From Laburnicola sp. R22_1 (taxonomy: Eukaryota; Ascomycota; Dothideomycetes; Pleosporales; Didymosphaeriaceae), in assembly GCA_014281115.1 (NCBI GenBank), contig JACONQ010000003.1, positions 1,984,001 to 2,048,000 on the forward strand: 64,000 bases of DNA, given 5' to 3'. Within the stretch, counting starts at the first letter, position 1. Every line of letters begins with the position of its first letter. The notes beneath the pieces were generated by a model that did not search any database, was not told where the DNA came from, and saw only the letters and a list, made by a program, of their open reading frames with translations. This document shows positions 11,052 through 23,394 of this stretch, in pieces. The translations under genes and the position numbers were made by a program.

Positions 11052-11087
11052 CTTTACGAATTTATCTATAGAGCCGTGTGCCCCTCT

Positions 11088-12240
11088 CTATTTCGCTTGC
11101 CCAACTTTTGAATTAGACATATTCTGCTGCTCCCCAACTATTACATCACTATTTATGCTATCCGCATACTCTTCATTCTTCTTTATAGCCAAAAACTTTT
11201 GGTATGGTAAAAATTCCACTTTTACCTTCTTACCTTTCACCCAAACTTCTACATATTGAATACTTTCTTCTTTTGGCTCTGCATTATCAATAAATTTAAT
11301 CTCGTCGAGAGGAACTTCGGCTAAGTTAAAAAACGTTGGAGTGTATACCTCATCTCGGTCTTGCTGCAATTTACGTCGTATGTGTTCCTTATCATCTTTA
11401 TCAGACCTATTTGAGGGGTCATCCATGTTAAAACGCCCAAGTTGCGCGGAGAGTTCATCGACGTCAGTTTCTCCCTTATTGTGGGCCTTATCGTCTTCTG
11501 CGAGTTTTCCGTCCTCCTTATCATCTTTATTAGACCCGTTTGAGGAATCATGTGCTTCCTGACCCTGCTGTGCACCTTGCTCACCAGGGGCATCCTCATC
11601 ACCAGGGGCATCCTCGTCACCAGAGGCATCAGCGGCATCAGAGCCATCAGAGCCATCAGAGCCATCATCCTTTTCTTTGAAGGCCTCGTTATCAGTTTTA
11701 GAGCTACCTTCCCCTTCGAACGATCTCGCTGTGCAAAGTTCGCAAACAGTGCTCTGTCTATGGCCTTCGCATAATGTGTGTCGCTTGCAGGGAGCTTTGT
11801 ATACTAATGCGCTAATATTATAAAGCTGAAGCTTCTCGCCTATATTGCAGTGAACGCAAGATTCAGAATCCTCCAACTGACCGAAATTCACTACTGGCCA
11901 CTGGTATTTGCTTAGCAATTCTAACTCCTTAGCCGAAATTTGAGCGTTTTTTATAAATCTTTTCCGGTCAGGTGTTTTTCGCCAGCCCAGATTCGACAAT
12001 AGCTCCATTAGACAGAACAGTGGCATTATATCGGTTCCTTCTTCTATTCCTTCCAAAGGGACGGCAGCATGAGCGCCACTAGTCTCGTCCCGAAGCATAT
12101 TTAAGAGTCTCTGACGCGAAGTTGCTATAGAACTTATAATGTAAGATTGCTGTTGGAACGGCTTTAAATTAATAATGGGAAATGCTAAAGGATAAACTGC
12201 AGTAAAAGGATGCCTAGCAGTCTTTATATTATAACCATGC
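11088..12240 (-). CDS. Acidic, Cys/His-rich protein, possibly C-terminal part of a fungal BTB protein
   Basis: The frame has an ATG at 12098 but stays open upstream to about 12240, so an earlier exon is likely. The N-terminal part (helical, with a SRQRLLNMLRDE segment) recalls the C-terminal half of fungal BTB/POZ proteins. It is followed by a cluster of Cys and His residues (CVHC, CKRH, CEGH, CELC) that could bind zinc. The middle is very acidic low complexity with GSD and GDEDAP repeats. A conserved-looking basic/hydrophobic C-terminus follows. The BTB link is a family resemblance only. No stop codon breaks the frame. Confidence 0.45.
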
Positions 12241-14053
12241 TTCTACTTTCTGCACTGAAAGCCCCAAGAAAATATAGCATCCATTATTTACTGCAGGGTG
12301 ACTATATAAAATGGATGTCGCCAAGCCCTCACGAAATACTGGCGCGTGCGCTTTGCAAAGACAGTCGAATGTTGCAGGGCAACTAGATGAGTTTTACGCG
12401 AGCCACTATGGTTTTCTGAGCTGTTAGCAGACGCACACACGATATAAAAAGGAGTACTCGCTTGAGATATTAATCATAAGCCCAAAGTTTGCCTTCTTCC
12501 CATGATGAAACGGTTGGCGATGAGTATTCCGTCCAATGAATATTGTTTGATGTCAAGATAACCAATTTTTGTGCTCTCCTTCGCTTGCGCTGTTTTATGG
12601 CTGCGCATAGCATAGACCACATTCGGTTAATATAATAAGTCGGCATTGTCGGTTGGGTTTAAAGTTGGTATCCTGCTGGGCGCTGTGTGACATCAGATCG
12701 TTTTATAAAAGCCGCAAGCTGTATTGGCATAATTTTAGCACCTGTGCCGCTAGTTATTATGACTACGTTGCTTACGCGCCGCCACAAAACGCAAACCGAA
12801 TGTCCCCGTCACTATGTGGCACAGCTACCGGCTTATCCTTTGGGCTACTAACGGAAAAAACCTAACCCTTAACATTATAGAAAATCCAAATTTAATTTAA
12901 AAAAGTTCTTGCCGCATCTAACATCGGGAGTGTAAAGCTTCTAAGGTGTTTAAGGTTCCCGAGGTCCAAAAGCTATCACGTGACCATAACCACCCCTGGC
13001 AGGAAATTTATTCTACTATCCTTTTTATTGGCCCTCATTTAAAATCATTGCTAGGATATATAAAGATCTCATGCCGACACTAACTATGCCATGTATTTCT
13101 CCACGATGATGCTAACCACGGCTTACGCTATTAGCCTTTTTATAGGCCAAATATATGCGCAAAATATAACAGATAATTTACCAAAGGTATGTAAGACCGT
13201 TTAGATCCTAAATATATACTTATAGGTAATAGCTATGGTTCTGTAATAAGGACCGATGGAGACATTGCACACACTTAGGAACAGGTCCCTCTCCAGATAT
13301 TTGTTGGGCTACTGATATAATGAGAAATACTTCATCTATTGCAATTGGTCTTGGCGTATGTTGCCGGTTCTACAGGTAATTGGCTCTTTATTATTCCGTT
13401 TTAAGTTAACATAGATAGCGATGAAACCTGTAATATACCTTATAGAGGATGGGGAGGTGAAGGTGTATAGTACCCAGGGTCATCCTTTGTAAACAAAGAC
13501 TTTTAGGAGACAGTTCGCAGTTACAAGTGTTTACAAAGTACGTGGAAATGCCTATTAGCAGCAGAGGGGGTTACCCAAGTGACGGTTCCTGTGTCTCCCG
13601 CACCCTCCAACCCAACGAATAATGCACAGGGGTACCCGACGAATAGCGCAGTCTGCACTACTTAATAAGTCTTTCTATAGATAGGTATATAACCCGTTTT
13701 TAAAGTAGGTAGTTAACTCTAGTTTTATATTTACAGTACATAATAGAAATATTTTCTTCAGCGTTTAATGTAGGTAATAATGCAGTAATAATTGTAAACG
13801 TGGCCTAATTAAGTTAGACTTAGATATAGTCCTTGTGGTTTTCTAAGCAAATACCGCATTAAAGATTAAACAATCTCTTAACATACTAAGGTTTAAACCT
13901 AAGATGCTTTATGTAATAAAGTACTGTATTAACTTATGTCCTAATACACAGTAACATGCATCTAACCAAAATATAACAACACCTATAGCAGAATAAATAA
14001 TAAGTACTTTAACCTTAATTTAATATGCTTATAGTATAAGATTATTTACTATA
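12241..14053. other. AT-rich decayed region
   Basis: Most of this is AT-rich with many stops in all frames. At about 13091 a frame begins with a signal-peptide-like stretch (MYFSTMMLTTAYA...), followed by a possible GTATGT donor and then nonsense-riddled sequence. It may be a dead small secreted protein gene, but I cannot assign a family. Nothing else is supportable. Confidence 0.35.
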
Positions 14054-14922
14054 ACATCCCTCCCTGGGTAGCCGGACACCCGCTGTGCCCAGACGCTACT
14101 AATACTTTCTAATGCAACAACGTCAACATTAAGCTAGAAGCTTAAATATTCTCGGAATAAAGGCCTCTAATGATAAGCTCTACTTCGCCTAAAGATTATC
14201 TGCCCGTAACTTCTGCTTACCGTGCAATACCACTATTCACTTGAGCTCACCACGACGGCATCATTTTCAAGAGACTTGAGTTCGTTGAAAACTTCGTGCA
14301 TCCCGCTAAGAGATTTGTATGCTGTAGCGAGATATATAAAGACTCTATCCCGAGAGTGGGAACAGATTCTGAGAGATGATCGTGCTTCAGTGGCGACCAG
14401 ATGCTCATGGCCTTGGAGGTGCGAGGAGAGCGACCTCGCCTAGCCGACCGTAAGAGGCATAGCGCCGAAGTTGCTGTGTAAGTTATTCGGATGGGTCAGC
14501 AGCTATACTACTTTAAGTGCTTTTCTTGCGAATGGCGCTTACCTAAAGTTTTGCACCTCGGGTGATAAGGCATTAACTCGCCACATCACAGAATTACCAC
14601 TATTAATAATTCATCCCTACGCTCGGATTAAGATCTATAGATATCTATCTATTATATATGTTACTTTTAGGGTGATTCTTAACTCTCTTCCTACGCCTAA
14701 AGCTGTCCGGATAGACGCCATGCCAGCGGGAAAGAACGTGTAATTGTATTGCAGATAAAGCAAAAGAGACTATAGACTGGCATGTAATAGGAGTGAAGCG
14801 TATAGCTCAAGATCTCTATTCCGAGATTGACTACGCTGCCAGCTAGCTGTGTAATGTGTTATCTTAAGTGACAATGCCGGCGTCCGATCATACAGGGTGT
14901 CCGACCACGTAGGGATGGATGT
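14054..14922. mobile_element. 869-bp TIR element related to family A and the NLR element
   Basis: It is flanked by TA (14052-14053 and 14923-14924). The left end ACATCCCTCCCTGGGTAGCC and the right end, read inverted as ACATCCATCCCTACGTGGTC, are imperfect inverted repeats. They are closer to the NLR element termini (ACATCCGTCCCTGGG) than to the family A ends. Two short plus-strand frames inside (14222-14443, 14471-14743) are not recognisable, so it is probably non-autonomous. Confidence 0.75.
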
Positions 14923-15825
14923 TAACTATTTATAAGCATAGAGAACCTTCTAACGTAATAGAAAAGATACGCGCATCTCACCGCCTTCGCAAGTTTCTTT
15001 ACCATAGACTTTATTCTCTAGCTTAGAAAAGTCCTTTAATATAGCCCGCAACACTTAGTAATGGGTTTCTTATAAGCCTTAGTGTCGACGGGGACATACA
15101 TTGAGTGACCACTGTCCGGCGAGATAAGTAGCCACCCAAAGCCTTCTACTTAGATGGAAATCAGGTATGGAAAGTTCCCTGCACACAAAAAGGTCTCGCG
15201 GTCTTTAACACATTCCAGACTAGGGTAATAACAGAAACTTCACCTGCCGAAACGATTCTATTCGAATAATTCGTGGAGATATTAGTAGATATTTCTCCGC
15301 CTGCTCCAGTCAACGAGCGGCATTCGCACGCATTATTCGACAGCCTACCCCACTGGACTGGATCGCGGTAACTATGACATATCAAAATCTACTTGGGTTG
15401 TACGCAGGACAAGGAATTAGGCCTTCATAGTGGTGGCATGCATGTCTTGCCAAATTGTGCACATACCGGTTAGTTATAATGGCTAAAAAGTAGGAAGATG
15501 TGGCGAGTTCTTAGCAAAATCGGCTTCACCCCTGCAGACAAGAATTTTAATTGCGGTGAAGCTTGTAAATTAGTGGACTGAAAATTATAAATGACCCCTA
15601 GACCAGACAGGGGGGTGTCGCTAACAAGATAGTTGACGGCGTCGACAAAACGATCGACAGTAAGACCAAGAACGAGAGATTCCGGGGGCCTTAATTAAAC
15701 CTTGGCCAAACATTACTTTGGGCTATATTTTACTAGTCTCGCAATGATACCGCTCGATATGTACGAAACCAGAGCTTGTTGCTGGCCTTATGACGATAAT
15801 TTTACAGTAGGAGATTGGGAATGTT
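14923..15825. other. AT-rich intergenic, no gene recognised
   Basis: Stops occur in all frames. Short frames such as the minus-strand one near 15161-15385 have no recognisable features. I see nothing supportable. Confidence 0.4.
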
Positions 15826-16471
15826 AGGTAGAAGCCAAATCTTCTCTATAGATATCTAGCATAGTCATATGGATGATCTAATAAATATAATGTCCTTTCG
15901 CTCTTTATAACGCGTTCCCAAAGCTCAAAATAGCATTCCTCCCAGTGTATCTGCTTAGAACCATTAACCCAATATCTAAGAAACATGTGGGCACAGTTTA
16001 GTATATCAGTATGCTTAAGATTTAAATGCCTCCAGAGCTTCCAATCCTGGGGTTTGAATAACCCAAATGCTAATATACGAACGCGTAACTAACTAGTATA
16101 GTGAACGAAGTCTATGCACTTTTAGTAATATATATAGCTACGAAATAAAACCTACGACTGTGCTTAACTAGCTTCTACAGCTCATAGAAATGTGCTGCTT
16201 TATATACTGGTGTTACTGTGCATCTAGTAAATTGAAATTGCCAATAACGCAATCCTGTTAACGCTTGACGCCAGACACTAATAGGCTAGTATGAAGTCTG
16301 TGCAAAGAGCACAACCTGAGCAAGATAGCATGTTGACCATTCTGAACCTGCCTTTTTTTGCAGTAAATTAACTAAATGTAGAATCCCAGGCCAGCTTTGA
16401 ATTTGTTTTACTTCGTTTATAACGTTGTACAATCGCTTAACGCTTAACCTTTCTGAGCTAGACCACTCCAT
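15826..16471 (-). pseudogene. Decayed paralogue of the gene at 51953-52594
   Basis: The start MEWSSSE and much of the sequence match the protein encoded at 51953-52594 over its whole length, including the second-exon region (DW.LW and the HTD.LNCA.MFL pattern). Tryptophan codons of the relative are TAG here (after QTSY, and in EL-KL), and another TAG lies before the second half. These are single G-to-A changes as expected from RIP. The function of the family is unknown to me. Confidence 0.75.
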
Positions 16472-16792
16472 TGTTTTCCTTTAGGTGGGAATTGATGGGG
16501 TATTTATACTTAATTGTTGCAACCGACACGATTTTGTTAGTGGAAGGGGCCGAAATTTTTTTTTCGGGCAATATGTGACAAGGAGCCGAACCAAAGTTTA
16601 ACGCAACTATACTTCTATCACATGCGAGTTATACTTTGCTGATGAGGGGAGCTGTAGTAATATTAATGTCTCTAACAGACAATTACTATTCGGATAACAA
16701 TCCGTCCTGTTTAGCTCCGAATGCCCTATCCACGCCATCCCAACTGTTTATACCTTTGGCTTAGGTTTGAGGGAGTTTTGCCTAACATATAT

Positions 16793-18970
16793 TTATGCAT
16801 TTCTACTGTACGTTTTTAATCTAATTTTACAATGATTATTAATAACTGCGTCTTCGTCTAATAGGATAATATTCGAAGATAGTTCTCTGCAATTATGAAG
16901 CTTAATATCACTAAAACCAAAGTTGTCTTTAGGCAGACGCAAAGCTGCTTGCGCGTTAATTGTATTATATATAGGATATTCCGTTACTGGTTTATCTAAC
17001 GCTTTTGTTGACAATGGTAAAAACTTTAACAACGGGTTAAACATCTTGCAGAGAATGTAATGATAAACAATTGTTAAAGCTGCTATTAGAAGCATAAAGA
17101 TAGCTTGACTAATGCATGCTGATTTTCCCTGTGCATCTCGTACCAACACAAAAAGGGCTACTAGTCCAGCCTCCATTGTGTATATACCTATAATAAGGTG
17201 TTTAATAGCGTGTGGATAAAATATGCCGCCGTAGTCCTGTGCTGTAATTGTAATCGATGAATGCGAGTGCACTATTCAAGATATAGCGAATATAAACAGC
17301 TGAATTGGGATTATTATTGGTGATATTGTAGCGTAGATAAATCCTGACTGAGTTAGTAGGGAATCTCCTAGATAATTTAGTACTATACTAATGCAGGCAA
17401 GATTGGTGTAGACAGGAACATAGGTTCCCTACTTAACTTCTGGAACTTTTCTATCTAACATTTGGGAAACTGTGCGATTAAATAGAGGCGCAGCAATAAA
17501 TATGCTTATTAACCGGTCGATACGAAGTAAACTATTCGCACTTATAGCCAGAGCGTGCAGGAGAACGTACGATAAAAAGTAGTTACTCGCTTTCGGTAAA
17601 TTCTTGGCTAGTGTTGCAACTATAGCATTTCCAGCAGAAACCTCGTTCGAGATAGTAGTGAGGCCGGTAGAAAGAGTGACGATCAACGTAACCTGAGTCC
17701 ATAGGAAGAAAAAGTAGTAGTTCTGAATTTTAAGCCCAATGATACTTCTTAGTGGAATTCCTTGTTTCTTGACTAAGAGTAACAATGTTACCGAAAATAG
17801 TTTTAGCAGAAAGGCCAATAATAGCGGTGGTAACAGGCCCTGTATAATACCAAGCGCCCAGATGGGTGTATCCTAAAGCCACCCGAGCCATGCAAACGAT
17901 TTTGAGAGATATATAACTTGAGATAGTAAACTAGATAGAGACACCGGGATAGCGAGGGAAATAGCGAGCAGAGTGATGAGGAAATTACTTGTAACAGTGC
18001 GAGCAGTTCTATTCCACTATTTTATACTAATATTGTCCCATACAACTTCGTGAGTTGACGTGGGAAGAGAGCATGGCGTCATGAATCCTGCCTTAGAATG
18101 AAGGACTGTTTGGCAGGCCATGCGAGCAGAAAGCGAAGATTCGAAGGTAACGAATGCTGAAGGAAGAGTCCTTAGTGTATTTTGATTTCCTGTTAAGGCT
18201 TTAATCTTGTTATTGACTTTTACTAAGCTTTTGCGATAACCTTCTATGGAGGTCATGTCCCCTATTAAGAACTATTCAAGTAAGCGCCAGACAACAGCCC
18301 AACGCTCATTCTTAGTGGACTTATGTTTCCCTTCTAGATGGCAACGAGCGATGGACCGTATCTTTTGTTTAATTAACTTCGTTTCTGCCCCTTTAAGGAG
18401 TCCAATTAGCCGGTCGCGTTGTTGAGTCTTTTGCTTAATAATACCCATGTCTTGGTTGAAACAGATCGCTGTGATTTTCCCAAAATATTCTAGCATGTTC
18501 TTTAGCCGTTTGTGAGATAATAGAGACTGAGGGATTGAGTCTATGAGTACTGTGCGCTGCGATGGATATTGGGATGCCTGCCAAATATCGATATAATTCT
18601 CAAGCTCTTTCTATATCATCCAACAGACAGATGCGATAAAGCATACCCCCAGCCAGAGGTGAGCCCAATAGCGATCCGTATGTTCCAATCTAACGTTAGA
18701 CTAGCCAAGCAGGTCGAGGCCTTAAACACTATAAGGCCTACCTTTTCCTTGCAGAAAGTTAAGCGGCGCAAGGACTGGGGTTACTATGAGACAGGATGGT
18801 AGAAAAACTAACACTAATGTTCTTAGGTATCGTTGGAAAAAGTAAGCGTTAAGGTTATCACCTCGCTTCCAATTGAATCGTATTATTTTAGACGTCATCA
18901 GACGGACTAATTCACCGGTCCGCCATCCGGCAGTCTCGGGGCTGCATTGATGAGTCAATAGTTTGAACAA
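16793..18970 (-). pseudogene. CSC1/OSCA-type (DUF221) stress-gated cation channel, decayed
   Basis: Four minus-strand blocks follow the order of the CSC1/Rsn1/TMEM63 family, which are plasma-membrane cation channels. Block 18970-18722 has the first transmembrane segment pair (YLRTL...TPVLAPLN). Blocks 18496-18017 cover the cytosolic loop. Block 17818-17429 has the core helices (FFFLWTQV, NLPKASNYF). Block 17272-16793 has the late helices (YGGIFYPHAIK, LVRDAQGK, AIFMLL). The linking stretches contain stops and shifts but still show family sequence (around 17400, a VYTNLAC-like segment). The family is usually 800-1000 residues, so the whole gene was present once. It is unlikely to be functional. 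Confidence 0.8.
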
Positions 18971-19875
18971 GAATTATGGAGCACTAACTATATTAAAGGG
19001 AATCTTTTCTGGATTACGAGAAAAATGATTATCTCCACTCCGAATACGACTAACGAGGTGGAAATAGATGCTACAAACGTACTTAGGGATACACCGCTAA
19101 GCTCTTGTGCCTTTAAAAAAGACTGACTGGCAGCTACGTTTAATGACAATTGCGACATGGTACTGTCTACACGATAACGCCGTCGCTACCACGATCTATA
19201 TACCTCAGGGTCATGATCTTGATGGTCTTAATTAAATTTTATATTACGTAGGCCATGCAGTTAAAAGCAATGTCTTACCATAAACGTTCTAGTGGTACCA
19301 ACGGAAACATTTTTAATTTTTGGTTGGGACCGCTATACCTCGTCAAGTTGGCCATGCTCCGACACCTCCGTCCGGCGGCATGTCACGTGATAAAATTTTC
19401 ATGCGGCGTGGTCGGATATAGCGGGCTAACTATCATGGTCTTGATTCGATTCTTCCAATTCATTGACATTATGGACCTAAACGAGGCTCTAAGTCTCATT
19501 TTAGTACGTCGCTGTCCTTTTAAGCTTGTTACAAAGTACCTATGGTATTAACAACTAAAGCGATTCGCTTAGGACTGGAACGAGACCGACCTGAAAGCAG
19601 ACAACGAAGAGCTTACCTAGTTACTCCTTGCTGTTCAACTGTGGAGTAAGAACGTCCAGGACACACTACAGCGTTGGTCGGATACACTCCAGATTTCTAA
19701 TACTCTCCACCTACGTCACAGGGATGTGGTCCGGACAAACGAACCAACCACTGGATCGCGAAGCTTTACTAATGTGCCTCGGCGAGCTTCTAAACGCACA
19801 AACAATTCCTTATCAGAGCGAAATAGTTAAGAAGGATCAATTGACCAGGATGTTGATCCAGATGCCGGAGGATTT
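18971..19875. other. AT-rich intergenic
   Basis: A plus-strand frame at 19255-19551 and another at 19628-19927 lack recognisable features. The second may be an upstream exon of the Ulp1-like pseudogene. Nothing else is supportable. Confidence 0.35.
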
Positions 19876-21710
19876 GTGGAGGATGATCTTGGCAACCATC
19901 AAAGCGTTCGTGATTCGAACAGCTTAGACGCCGAGGGGTTGTTCGTTCCCGATGGCCATAATCCCGACAACAGAGGCCTGGGTTTGAATCTTGGTGATTA
20001 TAACGATAATGTTCCCGCTTTCAACAGTGACAATCTTTTTGGGGATATGGAGGTTGAAATGCCGAGTTACTTTGAAGACGCTATAGGGCCACTCGAAGAC
20101 GTTTTGGTGCTTACTAGCGATTTAGAAATGGTAAACTCTAAAGATGTGGAGGGTGAAACTGCGCCGGCAGACGAAACGAGGAAGATTACAGGATTATTAA
20201 GCTTCCAACCGTCGTTGAACCTGGGCTTTAACGGCGTGGAGGGCTACGTTCATAATTCTGCTAACCAATTGGCAGAATTTCCAAACACTTAACCAATACA
20301 AAAAGCAGATATTCTGGGTCCTGAAGACATAAAGGAGATCGAATCGTACCTTTAAAGCGCTTGCCATATAGGATTCCGTCCACTATACCAAACTCCAGAA
20401 GAGGATATGTCAAAGAGCGCAGTTTACGATATGTTTGATCCGCTTATATATGGGCGTCAACTGACTCGGCCGCTAATATGTAACCTTCTTCTTGCGCTGA
20501 TTCCTGCTCCTTTGTCTATAATAGAGCCCGAGTCTTAGGATTGGGAAGAGGAGATGTTTATGAACGATGGAGTTTCCGCCACTCTATTTGAGTTAATGCT
20601 CCTAGTCGTGGTGGACACACCCAACAAAAAGGTATTCCTTCTTGGCTCTGGGTCCCCACTATCATCTATCCAGAGATGTTTGGATAATTGTTTGTGGGTA
20701 AAGGTTACCCAAGATGTACGTTCTCTCGATTATTCTGTACGATTCTTTAACTCACGCGACAGCCTGCCATGCACCCCAGTGTTGAAAGCACATTAATGCT
20801 CGTGCACTTGGCAACAGCCAGCTTTCGCAATACAAACGCTGACAAGATGGACGCACGAGATCTTCGAATGGACTTCATCAAAGCCATGTTGGGCCCCTAT
20901 CGAAAAGAAGCGGTCCTTCGGGGACTCGGCATGGATCCGGAACAAGCTCCATATCAGAGATTCCAGATGGTAGTTGAGACATCACTCAAAGATTTTCCCT
21001 TGAAAGAGCTGCTTATCGAATATATTCACTCTAATAACGTAAGCCTAGACAGCAAAAAGCTTCGAATGCTACAGTGTATTCATGAGATCGGATCTGTGCA
21101 TATCCTTTGTTCGCTAAAGCACATCGCAGCACAACCGAGGAAAGGAGCTCCAACCAGGCAGCTACATGTTAACCGGCTTTTGCAAATACATCATTACCTC
21201 GACACCAAAAACGCAACCAACCATTTGGAAGTGGCGCGCACGCGATACCTGAAATTCTGCTATTACGATGCTTTTCGCTACGAAGTAAAAACTCTTACAG
21301 AGAAAAGAAGCATAAGTAGGATTGAGAAGAAACGCAAAGCAAGGCACGAATCCACCGAGAGTTTCAAGCAGGGGATCAATACATCTACTGTCCCAACACC
21401 TGAGACGGATTGGATTGCCCGTAATTATCCTGATTTTGTACCCGGATCCAAGCATCCTGCATCATTTCCCGTTAAACAGGCGATTGCGTCTGGGATCGAG
21501 AAGGCATATGGTGGCGACCACGATACCATAGAAAAGGATTTGAACAGGTATATTCACAATGGAAAGATCATACATTTTATTTTTCAAGGCACAGTCGACC
21601 CGTCCTTACTTGTCTTGTTTCCTGGTCAAGAGATAAACACCCCGGTGCTCAAATTCTCTCGCGCAGGTCTGCAGAAGAGCCTGCAGAAACCGATAAAACC
21701 TAAGGAGTAA
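19876..21710 (+). pseudogene. Ulp1-like (SUMO protease family) gene, decayed
   Basis: One frame runs from 19876 to 20796 with in-frame stops near 20290, 20353 and 20536, and then shifts into the open frame 20769-21710. The N-terminal part is acidic. The middle resembles the C48/Ulp1 fold: a hydrophobic strand followed by VVDTPNKKVFLLGSG, then a TQDVRSLDYSV segment where active members have a Q..xxDCGV motif. The catalytic Cys position is not conserved (Y-S-V). The C-terminal 313-residue frame (helical, basic middle, conserved-looking end) is unbroken but I do not recognise it. Ulp1-like genes recur in fungal accessory DNA, sometimes in transposons. Confidence 0.5.
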
Positions 21711-22222
21711 GTATGACCCTTTGTGACGTAACTTTGCTAAAATTGATCCCAGCATCGACATACTCTCTGACGACGACGCACGATGGTTTGGGAATGCTAT
21801 GAAGGTGCTCTGACCTGAACTTTTGGTCCCTGTCCCTAGCACTGCCACGGAGCTTCTCCTTGGCTTTCCATCTAATCTTAATACAAGACTTCAAGATCGC
21901 AGTCCAAATGAGTATATCGGCAGCCCTCTTACCTTCCTAGCCTAGACGGATGAGTTTTCATTACGTGAGCATCCGCACAGGACCCAAAAACATGAATATC
22001 GCAAAAAAATAGCTGTAGGTAGTAATAGCGTGTGCGCCTTGCAGACGACTGCTGAGCATTAGGGAGCCGGGCGCGTAGATTTAAAAATAAGCAGCGGGCA
22101 GTGCTACCTAAGCGCCGGCTACTGGTACATTAGTGGCTGTGTCATGTTGGTCTGTGCGTTCTTCTGCTACTATAGGTATTTCATATCCTACGGATCTATA
22201 ATTCTACCCTAACAATTACAAG
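21711..22222. other. Intergenic
   Basis: No gene or repeat is recognised. Minus-strand short frames here look like shadows. Confidence 0.4.
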
Positions 22223-23369
22223 ATGCTTGACAAGATTGCTTTCTTCGCTATTATGTGGCTCTGCTTTGGGCTTTTAGCCTTTGTCGCTTCTATTCGCTAT
22301 GTCACACAAAGTTCGCTTATGAAGCCGCCCTACGACAACATCCTATCACTTGTCTGTTTTTTACTACTTTTTGTTTCTTGCATTGTTAATACGGTTTCTG
22401 CTGCTCTATACTACAATTATTTAGCTTCTAATACCTTACCTGGCTCATTATTCTATTGGCTCTAATACTCCTCCACTATGCTACAGACTAGTTGCCTATG
22501 GCTCCTAAAAGTGAGCCTTCTTACTTCCTATTACTGCCTGGTCGAATCGTTTTACTTGCTAAAGCGAGCTTGGTGGTGCATACTTTGGATGCTTGTTATG
22601 GCGTGCACATGCTGTATTATTGAGTACCCTTTTGCAGAGCCGCCTCACACCGCCGGTAGCCCTTACTTCGGCCTAAAATTGACGGTTTATTAACCTGTGT
22701 TTAGGTATTGAAGAACCCTAAATACTGGTATCATTTGTGGCATTGTGGGTATTTATATTGTGGGATGGGGTTACCAACATCATTCTGATCGCCTTTCCGC
22801 TGACAATCTTGGCACATACACGTTTACCCAAACGTACTAAGAAGTATGCCGCTGTGCGATTTTGTCTGATTTCTATAGTTATTTTAGTATCCTTTGCAAG
22901 AGCAGGTAGCAGCTACGCAGTACGCGGTATCGCTAAATCGTTCTGGCTACATCTTTGGGGACTTATTGAAAACACAACCTTTCTCTTCATCAATAACGGC
23001 ATAGCTGCTCGTTCGAATTTTCGGATCAAGACCTTACGCTGTGGAACTTGGGAGACGGGTCCAGACATGTCTGGTAACCGTAGCAGCTCGCCTCCTAGAT
23101 CCGAATCTCCAACTGGCCCAACATTACCGCAAGAGGGCGTTTGGCACGTGACTAGTCGGATTGCGACCTCTGAGAACGTTCCTGGGCCTAGTGGGGAGGA
23201 AGCGCGGTATACACCTATAGAAACCGACGTAAGTCATTACTATCCAGCTTATACTATAGGTGGCTCACATCGCTTTAGATACGTATCGTGCACCGCGTCC
23301 GAGACCAGGTGCCTGTTAGTGCATTTAGTTGGGACACAGAGTCAAGCATTGTCGGAAATAGCATTATAG
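22223..23369 (+). pseudogene. Fungal rhodopsin-like seven-helix membrane protein, decayed
   Basis: The first block (ATG 22223) has two to three hydrophobic helices. A TAA at 22463-22465 interrupts it, and the frame continues with a block having WLLKVSLL and the RRAWW-like KRAWWCILW motif of the fungal rhodopsin-like integral membrane family (often annotated as PTH11-like). A third block from about 22737 in another frame has helices with DGVTN, LPKRTKKYA and a last helix, followed by a Ser/Pro-rich cytoplasmic tail. An intron or shift lies near 22690-22740. The family is thought to include sensory receptors. At least one nonsense codon means it is probably non-functional. Confidence 0.7.
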
Positions 23370-23394
23370 TTGATATTTAAGACTATTTGAGGTT

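Noticed and set aside
19255..19551. 98-residue ORF as a gene
   Set aside because: No domain and AT-rich context; could be chance.
20769..21710. The 313-residue ORF as a DUF3435 captain recombinase
   Set aside because: I saw none of the R...H-x-x-R...Y recombinase motif pattern, and its position follows a Ulp1-like segment.
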